This document shows, piece by piece, positions 52,089 to 60,584 of a stretch of 62,417 nt of DNA. Each line of letters begins with the position of its first letter. Position 1 is the stretch's first letter. The stretch lies in assembly GCA_002420185.1 (NCBI GenBank), contig DIHO01000002.1, positions 1 to 62,417 on the forward strand, in the 5' to 3' direction. Below the pieces are notes generated by a model. It made no database searches and was not told where the DNA came from. It saw only the letters and a list, made by a program, of their open reading frames with translations. This DNA is from Opitutales bacterium UBA5694 (lineage in GTDB: Bacteria; Verrucomicrobiota; Verrucomicrobiia; Opitutales; Opitutaceae). The translations under genes and the position numbers were made by a program.

Positions 52089-52402
52089 CTAGCGAAGAAA
52101 GCTTCCCTCATTGGATCTGTAAGTTTGATATTCTGCCCAAAGGTACCATGTGCCATCGCCCTGGAAAAGTACAATCACTGGTTTCGGCTCATCCCCGAGC
52201 TCACTCGGCATTGCGAGATCGAGCTTCCACCGATCATATCCTTCTCGATAAACAAGATTCGGAATGAATGTAACCCCTTTGGGAACGCGTTGCTGCACCT
52301 CTTCATCCGACGGAATGGCTCTTCGTTCCCTACTCTGTTGCGAAAAAAGGGATGAACTAAGAAGAAGCAAGCAAACCAGAAGTCGGGAAAGAGTATTTTC
52401 AT
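52089..52402 (-). pseudogene. Alpha/beta hydrolase, N-terminal remnant
   Basis: Two frames together give the start of another secreted hydrolase. The ATG at 52402 begins MKILFPDFWFAC. A +1 shift joins it to LLLLSSSLFSQQSRERRAIP, then VTFIPNLVYREGYDRWKLDL and PKPVIVLFQGDGTWYLW. The last part corresponds to the strand before the oxyanion loop; the protein then ends at 52089. The nucleophile and everything after are missing. A third esterase was probably present and lost. Confidence 0.6.
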
Positions 52403-52508
52403 TGCGTACTTTTTATCCAAGTGACAAATATATATCCTATCCTGAAAGTGTCAGCAAGGGGTAGAATGACCGAATCAAAGACAATTTACACGTTTCGGCG
52501 TTCTTCTC

Positions 52509-54056
52509 TTACCGATCCTCGCTTGGCATAGAAATCATGTGAGATGGGAAAGAGGATCTTTTTGAATTAGTCGAACTTCGCAGGTTCTGCCCATGATCTC
52601 GCTTGCGCCCCAAGCGAATCGACAGTCCGCGAGTTTGCAAAAGACGCTGGTAAAGAATTTCTCGAAGCTCCTCGACTCGATCTTTATACGCAGGCTCAAA
52701 AATCAAATTTGTAGTCTCTTGCGGGTCGGCCTCCAGATCATATAGCTCGTCAGTATCCCATATACCGTGATATTGGATGAGTTTGAAACGTTCATTGCGA
52801 ACAGCAAACGTTGTAGGAGTATGTGGGAAAGATGGGTCCCAGTAGTATTCGTAGACGAAAGGAGGCCGTTCATCGACAGATCCGGGCTCGAAGAGGAATT
52901 TGCGGAGGCTGCTCCCGTCAACTTCAGCCGGGATTGGTATTCCAGCGAGGGCGAGCAGCGTCGGAGCCACATCGATGTTCGTTGCGATCGCCGAACAAAT
53001 AGAACCCGGCTTAATAGCCTTTGGCCAATGGAAAAGTAAAGGGATTCGAATTGACGCTTCGTATGCGCACCTCTTGTCAATCAAGCCATGTTCTCCCCAC
53101 AAATGCCCCCCATCGCTTGTAAAGATTATCAACGTATCGTCTTTTATTTCCAAACGCTTTAATGCAGTCAAAACTCGGCCTACACTTTCGTCAACTGACA
53201 AAACCATTTCACAATATCGCCGATACATCTCAGCAACGGTTTGTTCTGCACGTCCGTGATAGGGAAACTCAATGCCATGCCAGCTATTCCGCTGATCGTG
53301 CACCCACATCGGCTTTAGCTTGTCCATACCTTCTATACTAACTTCCTCGCTATAAGGGATATAAGTTTCATTACTATAGTGACCTAAGTGCCGAGGGGCA
53401 GGATCGTAAAAGCCATGAACACCTTTATGCGAAAGATAGAGTAAGAATGGTTTTTCTCTACCACGATTATCCAGCCAGCTAATTGCATGATCGGTCAATT
53501 CGTCTGTCATATATTTTTGCTGCGGAACAGAACGTCCATTTATATTCAAATTTTTTCCTTCGGGAAAATAAGATCCTTGCCCACGAAAACTGACCCAATG
53601 GTCAAATCCAGGCCTTACGGCATCACTACTCCCTCCCATATGCCACTTACCTATGAAGGCTGTTTCATATTCTGCTTGCTGAAAAAGCATCGGGAAAGTC
53701 ACCGTACCTTCTGGCATCTTATCCGCGTTATCGACGACCTTGTGATTGTGCATGTAGCGACCCGTCAAGAACGATGCTCTTGCTGGTGAACAAAGGGACG
53801 TGGTCACAAATGCATTTTCAAATTGCATCCCACCCATCGCCAAAGCGTCGATGTTCAACGTTTCTACGAAAGGATGATTCATGTAGCCGAATACGTCGTT
53901 GCGCAAATCGTCTACCAAAATAAACACAACGTTTGGCCGTTTGACTGACATCACCCCGCTTGTTGCTACGGGCCCTTCTAATAATATGAAAAATACAATT
54001 GCTGGAAGGAAACGGAACATACCTTTAAGCTTCTTGGCACTCTTCCAAACAGTCAA
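52509..54056 (-). CDS. Secreted S1-family sulfatase
   Basis: The 515-aa protein has a signal/anchor segment (about 12-34). Sulfatase motifs follow: metal-binding NVVFILVDDLRND, the formylglycine site SLCSPARASFLTGR (C89, CxPxR type), FIGKWHMGG, and the metal/substrate stretch IFTSDGGHLWGEHGLIDK. It needs a formylglycine-generating enzyme, not seen here. Such sulfatases remove sulfate from algal polysaccharides, a common trait of marine Verrucomicrobiota. Neighbouring esterases fit that use. Confidence 0.92.
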   Translation of the reverse strand: MTVWKSAKKLKGMFRFLPAIVFFILLEGPVATSGVMSVKRPNVVFILVDDLRNDVFGYMNHPFVETLNIDALAMGGMQFENAFVTTSLCSPARASFLTGRYMHNHKVVDNADKMPEGTVTFPMLFQQAEYETAFIGKWHMGGSSDAVRPGFDHWVSFRGQGSYFPEGKNLNINGRSVPQQKYMTDELTDHAISWLDNRGREKPFLLYLSHKGVHGFYDPAPRHLGHYSNETYIPYSEEVSIEGMDKLKPMWVHDQRNSWHGIEFPYHGRAEQTVAEMYRRYCEMVLSVDESVGRVLTALKRLEIKDDTLIIFTSDGGHLWGEHGLIDKRCAYEASIRIPLLFHWPKAIKPGSICSAIATNIDVAPTLLALAGIPIPAEVDGSSLRKFLFEPGSVDERPPFVYEYYWDPSFPHTPTTFAVRNERFKLIQYHGIWDTDELYDLEADPQETTNLIFEPAYKDRVEELREILYQRLLQTRGLSIRLGRKRDHGQNLRSSTNSKRSSFPSHMISMPSEDR

Positions 54057-54699
54057 GGGCGAGCCCCTACTCCCTAGCCAGCTCGGGTTTTGCTAATCAG
54101 AAATTTCATACCTTTCCACAAGCATCTTGCCTACGCCTTGATCAGCCAGCCAGGCGTTCCCATTCGATCTCGCTGCGGATCCGTTTCCCTTTTTGCGAAA
54201 ACCAAAATATAGCTGTCTGTTTCTTTCACGCTTGCGACCCGGACTTGGCGAGCGGGGTTAGAATGTGCCTTCCTCGTTACCATTCATCCCACAGATTATA
54301 CATGCTTGTGCAGCAGTGGGGAGTTTAAGAATTACGCTCAATATCTTCACAGTAATCTGGGCAGCGGCCATCGGGGCAGGGAATCGAAAATCCAATCTGA
54401 CCCGATTGCTCTTGTGTTTGTTCACAAACAATTAAAAACCCCAGATTCACCGAGAATAGAATTCGTTATTTACCTAATGAACAGATACTTAAAAATCTAT
54501 TCAGGGGCATTAGGCAACATTTGAATGAACTGTTCTGCAGCAATTATGGCAGGAAATTGAACAAGGGGGGGATGCCCGAGTACCTCAGACCGGAGAATTG
54601 GAATGACGGAACCAAACGTGAGCAGATTGAAAAAATGACATGGTGCGGCGACGCTAGGTTGTTAAAAGCAACGGCTAGACAGCATCGGAACCTTTCCTC
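54057..54699. other. Noncoding gap, nothing firm
   Basis: Two overlapping frames on the plus strand (54306-54524 and 54521-54748) have no recognisable composition or ribosome sites and are not called. A short minus-strand stretch near 54140-54240 (VKETDSYILVFAKRETDP) may be a gene fragment. No repeat or RNA gene was recognised. Confidence 0.4.
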
Positions 54700-55008
54700 T
54701 CACCTTTCGTCGACCACTGCATCCCTGATCGCCATTACCATATCATAGACCTTCTTGTCCCCCATAGCCTCAATCCCAATCTCCCTAAGTGCCTGGACCA
54801 GCACGGCGTCACCTGTAATCATTATGATCGTTTCGCCCTTGAAGGGAACGATGTGGAAATCATCCGTATTCATGCCTAAGTCGTTTCGTCTGTCCTCAAT
54901 CCACGCGACCGCTAACCGGTTGACCTGCTCGGAAATAAGGTACGGATAGATCATGAGCTTTATCATGGTATTGGCCTGAACTGGACGCCCACTCAGAGCG
55001 TTTGTCAT
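54700..55008 (-). CDS. Hypothetical protein, possibly a truncated Xre-type regulator
   Basis: The 102-aa product is unrecognised. The same frame continues upstream of the ATG to a TAA near 55069-55071 and there reads LRNSKFADACGVPYYAMTNA. Joined to LSGRPVQANTMIKLM this resembles the helix-turn-helix of Xre regulators (sKFAexxGV...sxxLSGR). The natural start may therefore be a non-ATG codon such as the CTG near 55062, or the 5' end may be lost. It faces away from the secreted operon that starts at 55189. Confidence 0.45.
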   Translation of the reverse strand: MTNALSGRPVQANTMIKLMIYPYLISEQVNRLAVAWIEDRRNDLGMNTDDFHIVPFKGETIIMITGDAVLVQALREIGIEAMGDKKVYDMVMAIRDAVVDER

Positions 55009-55188
55009 CGCGTAATAGGGTACACCGCACGCATCGGCGAACTTGCTATTTCGCAGTCCGAGAATTTAGGGGTTTGTCTAGGGTGTTCGCGAGATTCATG
55101 AAATAATTAAATTTCATAAAAGAGGAAAATCCTACGCCTAGTTACAATTAAAAGGAGATGGATTTTAGAGTTGGAAAAATAAGGAGAA

Positions 55189-56379
55189 ATGTTGACGTCC
55201 AATATTGTGAAATTTTTCGCATCCAACCTTTCGGCTAACTTTTTGATTCTTTTCAGGATTTTTCGTGGATGTAACGGTCAAGCACGGCCAGCATCGAAAA
55301 TTGTTCTATTGATTACGGCCTTATCCACCGCATCCTCTGTTGCAGACGATGTTTTTTGGGGAGGTATTTCGATGAGGGAAGGGGAAGGAGCATCATCCGT
55401 CTACCCGATTACTTCTGGTCTTTTGAAAAGCGATATTTCTGGTACAGAGATCAAGAAGCAATTAATCCAGCACTTGCTGAAAAACAAAGAACGGTTTACC
55501 AATATCGATCTAACCGTCGACCTAGCTGACGGATCTGCGGGAGACCGGTATGTTTTAGCCATAGCCCTCGGCCAAGAACTGGTTGTGAGAGAGAAAATTG
55601 GAGATGCAAACAAACTCCTAGTTAGTTTGTTTTTTGAGATGCTTATTGTCGATTTCGAAGATTTTAAGGTTGTGAGCAGTGTCCCCATAAATATAGAAAG
55701 GATCGACTCATCGTCGTCTCCATTTAGTGACGAAGAGGTCTCGTGCATAATCGCTGATATGATGATTGGAGAAGATTCACAGCTTCTAAAAGTGATAGAC
55801 GAGAAGGCAGGATTGGTTGGTATTCCGAAATCGAGTAGGTCAACGATAAAGGTAGCGAATGTTACGATTAGCGATAGGGCGATCGAGTTTTTACCGGAAA
55901 GACTGCAGGTTGGTAGTAGATACGGCAACCAGGTCGGTCATCTCTTTGGCTCACTTTTACTGAGCGAGCGCAGACTTGCACTTCTGCCATTTTCGAAGGA
56001 CGCGTCAAATGCTAGTATGGCATTGGTCTTCCAAGATGGGGATATTGTGAATTTCGATATACCTGACCCCACGTTTGCGATAGATTTGCATCTGAAGGGT
56101 TTTGCGAAAGTGAAAAGCAAAAAATCCACAGCCAGCGAAATTCTTTTTATATACGGAGCTTACGTTGATTCGAAGGTTTACGAACCGTTTTTTAAACGAG
56201 AATATTTTTCAGCTTCCGAAAAGAAAGGTGCATCGAAAGTTGTTCCCGCAAGCAACCCTTCGGTAGATGACTTCAGTGTGCTTTCGGACGCCCTAAAAGG
56301 CGTAATGCTTTCAACAATACAGAAAATGAATTCTGACAAAAACTTAGAAAAGAAGGTTATATCAAAATGCGAATTATAA
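55189..56379 (+). CDS. Secreted protein, first gene of an unknown envelope operon
   Basis: The 396-aa protein has a hydrophobic N-terminal segment (IVLLITALSTASSVA, about 41-55) after a longer than usual leader; AAGGAG lies 3 nt before the ATG, so the TTG at 55192 is also possible. The body includes IKKQLIQHLLKNKERFTNID, ALGQELVVREKIGD and ADMMIGEDSQLLKVI. I do not recognise a family. It opens five tightly packed genes. Its end overlaps the next gene by 13 bp, indicating translational coupling. Confidence 0.75.
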   Translation: MLTSNIVKFFASNLSANFLILFRIFRGCNGQARPASKIVLLITALSTASSVADDVFWGGISMREGEGASSVYPITSGLLKSDISGTEIKKQLIQHLLKNKERFTNIDLTVDLADGSAGDRYVLAIALGQELVVREKIGDANKLLVSLFFEMLIVDFEDFKVVSSVPINIERIDSSSSPFSDEEVSCIIADMMIGEDSQLLKVIDEKAGLVGIPKSSRSTIKVANVTISDRAIEFLPERLQVGSRYGNQVGHLFGSLLLSERRLALLPFSKDASNASMALVFQDGDIVNFDIPDPTFAIDLHLKGFAKVKSKKSTASEILFIYGAYVDSKVYEPFFKREYFSASEKKGASKVVPASNPSVDDFSVLSDALKGVMLSTIQKMNSDKNLEKKVISKCEL

Positions 56380-57434
56380 AGCTCATATCTATGCTTCTCG
56401 TTTTCGGGTCATTACAAGTTCCAGCTGCCCTTGGTTCTACATCGAAAGGCTTTGGGGAAATCGAGTACAAAGGATTTAGAGGCCCTACTAAAGACGAAGA
56501 GAGAAAAGCGATAGGCTTCGCGAAGGTGAATTCTCTAAAGAATCATGCAGCGACTTTTTCGAAATCACGCTATGGCGTTTTCTCGGAAGTTGAGAATGAT
56601 TTGGTCGCCAAAATCGACGAGGTGGTGCTGAATTTTGAGGTTATTGACGAAGAGACAGATAAGACATCAAAGAGATTTCGAGTTTTCATCGAGGCTACAT
56701 TAAATGACAATTTGATAGAAAGAGTATTAGACAACGCGGGTGGTGGACAAGGAGGAGTATCAGCTGAACCATCGTACATTGCCGGTGTTGTAATCGCTCG
56801 AGAAATTACTTCGGTCAAACAGTACGGCGAAAAGCGACAATCGGTATCTCAGGTGAATGCTGAGGTGAACGAAAATTTGCAACAAAGTGTCGACGGATCG
56901 GATGTAATCGAATCACTAGATGCAACGGTGGTAAAGACGACCGGTGGATCCGTAGAAAAAAAAGCCGATGCTCTAAACTTTAGGGTTTTTTCAGCGGGCG
57001 GCGTAGACGTCGCGATCGGTAATGTCTTATCTGAGTACAATTATCAGTATGTTAATGCGGCAGATGCTGGCGTAAATATTAGCCAGTTTATATCTGATTT
57101 TTCGTCTGGTGGCGATGTGAGTCCCGCGACTAGAATAGCTGCTGGTAAGCTCCTTCGAGAGCTAGGAATACCTTTTTTGAGCATATATAGAATGACGACA
57201 AGTCCAGCCAAGGAAGACCCTGCAACGCTCCAGCCAAGAGTCGATGTTACGGTTGATGCTCAAGTCTTTGATTTAACCAAACCTTTTCCTGTAAGAGCAG
57301 CCGCCGTAGCGGGGAAGCCATTCGCGGGTCTAGGCGTGGATAATCAAGTGGCACAAGCGAATGCTTTGAATAAGGCAGGTGCTGAAACAGCGAAAATGCT
57401 AGTCGACATTTTGCGATCTAAAGGAATTCGCTGA
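56367..57434 (+). CDS. Secreted protein, FlgT/LPP20-like region
   Basis: The 355-aa protein has a signal peptide (LISMLLVFGSLQVPAALG). The early part is an alternating pattern of the LPP20/FlgT N-terminal type (EERKAIGFAKVNSLKNHAAT, then NFEVIDEETDKTSKRFRVFI). The C-terminal half has VDVTVDAQVFDLTKPFPVRA and ends in AETAKMLVDIL, like CsgG-linked sensors. The homology call is by eye and modest. Codon use is AT-richer than core genes. Confidence 0.7.
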   Translation: MRIIKLISMLLVFGSLQVPAALGSTSKGFGEIEYKGFRGPTKDEERKAIGFAKVNSLKNHAATFSKSRYGVFSEVENDLVAKIDEVVLNFEVIDEETDKTSKRFRVFIEATLNDNLIERVLDNAGGGQGGVSAEPSYIAGVVIAREITSVKQYGEKRQSVSQVNAEVNENLQQSVDGSDVIESLDATVVKTTGGSVEKKADALNFRVFSAGGVDVAIGNVLSEYNYQYVNAADAGVNISQFISDFSSGGDVSPATRIAAGKLLRELGIPFLSIYRMTTSPAKEDPATLQPRVDVTVDAQVFDLTKPFPVRAAAVAGKPFAGLGVDNQVAQANALNKAGAETAKMLVDILRSKGIR

Positions 57435-57467
57435 GACTAGTTTAATACGAAAGAGGAAACTTATAAT

Positions 57468-58217
57468 ATGAAAAATCACATTGTCGTCGTCCTATTGTTT
57501 ACCGCTTGGCTAGCTTTTCCAGTTGAAGCTCAGTTTGGTAATTTGAAAAAAAAGCTGAATCCACTGACAGAGAAGCTGAATCCACTGGCAGAGAAGCTGA
57601 ATCCACTGGCAAGTGATGAGTCGGCGTCGAGCGAAACTTCCATCTCACGGAAGGACTTAGCTTCTTCTCTCGGCAACTCACTTAATGCTATCAGCGAAGC
57701 AAGGCTTGAATTCATTGAGGCCAATATTGATTTTGCAATTGCACTAGGTTTAAAGAGTGAAACGGTCGAGAAACTTAGGGAATCGAAAAACGCTATAGAG
57801 GGAGCCTCCTCGGATGCGGGAAAGAGGGTAAAAAGTCTAAAGGATTCTCAAGTAATTACCGATGCAGCTTTTAAGGAGAGCGAGAAAGCCATGGAGGAAT
57901 CTAAGGAGTTATCCGCAGAGTCTAAAGCTGCTTTTGCGGAAGGAATAAGTCACCTCTTCGCAGGGTCAGTAAAAGAAAAGCAGCAAATACAATTAACTAA
58001 AGATTTGCTCGTCCAAGCCCAGAGTCTTTTGAAGTCCGCGGGGCCAATGGAAAAGGTAGGAATACTCAAATATGTTAATCCTTTGAAAACGTTAATTACA
58101 TTCATACCTGGAGATCTTAAAACTGGCCTATCGGCTTTTCGTCAAGCGACTGCTTATGGAAAAAAACAGAAAGTAGTGATACCTGATAACATGGAGGATG
58201 AATTGCCGGAGCTATGA
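57468..58217 (+). CDS. Secreted helical protein with KLNPL repeats
   Basis: The 249-aa protein has a signal peptide (VVLLFTAWLAFPVEA). Right after it come three copies of a 7-residue repeat of the form KLNPLxE, encoded by a 21-bp DNA repeat. The rest is highly helical and rich in Ser/Lys/Glu/Ala (ISEARLEFIEANIDFAIALG, then FKESEKAMEESKELSAESKA), probably coiled coil. Family unknown. It follows the previous gene by 33 bp and overlaps the next by 4 bp (ATGA). Confidence 0.7.
   Translation: MKNHIVVVLLFTAWLAFPVEAQFGNLKKKLNPLTEKLNPLAEKLNPLASDESASSETSISRKDLASSLGNSLNAISEARLEFIEANIDFAIALGLKSETVEKLRESKNAIEGASSDAGKRVKSLKDSQVITDAAFKESEKAMEESKELSAESKAAFAEGISHLFAGSVKEKQQIQLTKDLLVQAQSLLKSAGPMEKVGILKYVNPLKTLITFIPGDLKTGLSAFRQATAYGKKQKVVIPDNMEDELPEL
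57552..57614 (+). repeat. 21-bp tandem repeat, three copies
   Basis: The unit AAGCTGAATCCACTGNCAGAG starts at 57552, 57573 and 57594; the third copy has a changed end (GCAAGT). It encodes the KLNPL repeats and keeps the frame, so copy number could vary by slippage. Confidence 0.85.
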
Positions 58218-59377
58218 AATTAGCTACACCAATGGTCTTCAGCTACGTTGCCTTCATGGCAACTATGACGACCGCATTAACATCTGGCTTCGGGCAAAAT
58301 CCCACTTCCTTGGCTCTTTTCTGTAGGTCTATCGATTCTGAGATAAGCGATTCGCAAGTGCGGCAAATTGAAAATCTCGTATCGTCATCGCTTGCACAGA
58401 ACGGAATAAACGTCATCCAAAGCGATTTGCTTGTAGAGCCTGCTGGAAACTGGGCAAAATCTTCGAAAATAGAAGGAGGCTACGACGGATTTTTAAATGC
58501 ATTGGGTGAGACACTCTCCACAATAAAAGATAGCGTCGAGAATGAGCCCGAGGATCCGAGGGAGAAATTGTTAGGGGTTTCGTCCGTTACCAATTTAGCA
58601 GAAACACTAGGGGCAGATTTATTGATGGTCCTTAGTGTCGATTCTTATTCGCACGAACAAAGAAGGTTTGAAGGGAATTCAGTGATGCCAACCGCTTTCG
58701 TTAACCATTTTCATCGTCTGGGAATGAGCTATAGAATAGTTTCCAGATCGAAATCAGTTTTAGGCGACTCCGTCATGGAGGAAATTTCATGGCGTGAATC
58801 CAAGACGTTCAGTCGAGATACACAATCGATTATAGACGAACTGATGCGTTCATCGGCAAAGAAAATCGCGGGCAAGGTTGTCGCGACTAAAAAAAGCCTT
58901 TCCGAGATTTCAACCAGCGTTGAGTCAACACAGCTTTCACTAAGAGCGACTGTACGGTTGCCAGGTGGGGCTAAGCTTCTTCTTCCCACTATTGTGGATA
59001 ACCGAGTAGTGATGAACGATGCTAAATTAAACGGCGAAGTACAAGTTGACGGTATCGTTGTCGGAAATCTGAACGAAGGTCTTAGTGTTAGTTCGGGTTT
59101 GCATCAAGTTTCAGTCTCGATACCAGGCTACGAGGAGTGGTCTCGGTTTCTCAATATTAAGGGGCCAATGGAACTAGCCATCAACATGGAGATGACTCCG
59201 GATGCCTACGAGAATTGGAAGGCCACGATAGAAGAACTGCAAAAGATCGGTAGGAAAACTTTACTTACAGATGCAGAGATGGAAATCCTGAGAGCGAAAG
59301 CAGAGGCCCTTGAAGACGCCGATATAGATTACAAGATAAGATTAAATGGGGATGTTAAACAATCCTTTGGGCTTTGA
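58214..59377 (+). CDS. Secreted protein with CsgG-like N-terminus and PEGA-like domain
   Basis: The 387-aa protein has a signal peptide and a region of the type used by CsgG/lipoprotein sensors (VRQIENLVSSSLAQNGINVI, then LAETLGADLLMVLSVDSY). A PEGA-like beta module follows at about 270-330 (GEVQVDGIVVGNLNEGLSVS, GLHQVSVSIPGYEEWSRFL) and a helical tail. PEGA domains are found in surface proteins. It overlaps the preceding gene by 4 bp and sits 7 bp before the next, so the operon is tight. Confidence 0.7.
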   Translation: MKLATPMVFSYVAFMATMTTALTSGFGQNPTSLALFCRSIDSEISDSQVRQIENLVSSSLAQNGINVIQSDLLVEPAGNWAKSSKIEGGYDGFLNALGETLSTIKDSVENEPEDPREKLLGVSSVTNLAETLGADLLMVLSVDSYSHEQRRFEGNSVMPTAFVNHFHRLGMSYRIVSRSKSVLGDSVMEEISWRESKTFSRDTQSIIDELMRSSAKKIAGKVVATKKSLSEISTSVESTQLSLRATVRLPGGAKLLLPTIVDNRVVMNDAKLNGEVQVDGIVVGNLNEGLSVSSGLHQVSVSIPGYEEWSRFLNIKGPMELAINMEMTPDAYENWKATIEELQKIGRKTLLTDAEMEILRAKAEALEDADIDYKIRLNGDVKQSFGL

Positions 59378-59384
59378 TAATAAA

Positions 59385-60320
59385 ATGAAATTAGCACTAA
59401 TCTTCCTAATCACCCTAATACAGGGAGCTTCATTGGCTTTGGCACAGAAGAAGTCCCTTTCAATAGGTAAACCGATAGCCAACGATTCTATCTGGTTCAA
59501 AGCTTCTAATGACGGTGTCGAGGTCGAACTTTTCGAGGCATTAGAATCTCTGCCCAGCTCGATTTCAACAAGCTTAAGCGCGACAAACAAGTTCGACGTT
59601 GTTGCCCGTGGTGAGCAGCTGGCAAAGATTTTCGAGGAGCAAGAACTTGGACAAACTGGTGCAATTACGAGAGAAAGTGCCGCCCAGATCAATCAGTTAA
59701 CGGGTGCGGCTTTCGCTATACTACCTACGATCACCGATTTTGGATATGGAATTGGATCCATCAATACGAGATTGACTGGAAGAACAAGAGAAACGGAAGA
59801 CGCGAGGATCAGTTGTAACCTAAGAATGGTCGATACGACAACTGGTAAAATCACGGAGAGGAGCCTGATTGTTAGCGAGAGAAACACGATGGTTAGTCAG
59901 CAGACTAACATTGGCTCGGGATTGATTCAGACGCTCATAAATAAACTGGCGAACGAAATCGTCAGCGAGCTTGTTGATGAGGCTTTCCCAGCTCGCATCG
60001 TGGGAAAAATAGGCAAACGGGTCACAATTAATAGAGGAGAAGGACTGGGCGTAGAGGTTGGTCAAATCTGGAGAGTATTCGCTCTTGGGAAAGAGATGAT
60101 TGATCCAGATACAGGAGAGAGCCTCGGGCAAGTTGAAGCTGAGGTTGGGCACATGAGTATTACACAAGTTCAATCGAAAGTCGCCTATGGAAATTTGATT
60201 GAGGATTTTGGGGTTGAAGAGCTTTTTATAGCTCGATTTGACGAGGGATCGAGTCCACCTCCGGCAGGCGAATCGCCAGTGACCCAAAAGCCTTCAATAA
60301 AGGAGTCCCTCGATTTTTAA
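59385..60320 (+). CDS. CsgG/FlgT-C-like secreted protein
   Basis: From the ATG at 59385 the 311-aa protein has a signal peptide (LIFLITLIQGASLALA). A CsgG-like core follows (FDVVARGEQLAKIFEEQELG, LTGAAFAILPTITDFG, ISCNLRMVDTTTGKI). The C-terminal module resembles FlgT-C (VTINRGEGLGVEVGQIWRVF, DPDTGESLGQVEAEVGHM). CsgG forms the curli outer-membrane pore. This protein lacks an evident lipobox Cys, unlike curli CsgG. An earlier in-frame ATG at 59346 overlaps the previous gene and is less likely. Confidence 0.75.
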   Translation: MKLALIFLITLIQGASLALAQKKSLSIGKPIANDSIWFKASNDGVEVELFEALESLPSSISTSLSATNKFDVVARGEQLAKIFEEQELGQTGAITRESAAQINQLTGAAFAILPTITDFGYGIGSINTRLTGRTRETEDARISCNLRMVDTTTGKITERSLIVSERNTMVSQQTNIGSGLIQTLINKLANEIVSELVDEAFPARIVGKIGKRVTINRGEGLGVEVGQIWRVFALGKEMIDPDTGESLGQVEAEVGHMSITQVQSKVAYGNLIEDFGVEELFIARFDEGSSPPPAGESPVTQKPSIKESLDF

Positions 60321-60584
60321 TGTTGTTATTCTGACACCCGTAAAAGACCAACAAGTGAATTGAGGTCCCTCTCCGTTTGAGGATGAACCAGGCTCCGGCA
60401 GCACTGGATCTGCGGCTTCCTTTTACCAGAATCTTGACTCCCTATACAATTTTAGCCATTTAATTATCACTTCAACGCTAACGAATCACGCGGCACTTCT
60501 TGGGTAACTCGATGAAAAGACAAGGCTCATGTTTGGATAACTTAACCAGCGGCGTTCAATACTGTAGATCTAAAAGTTTCAAAA

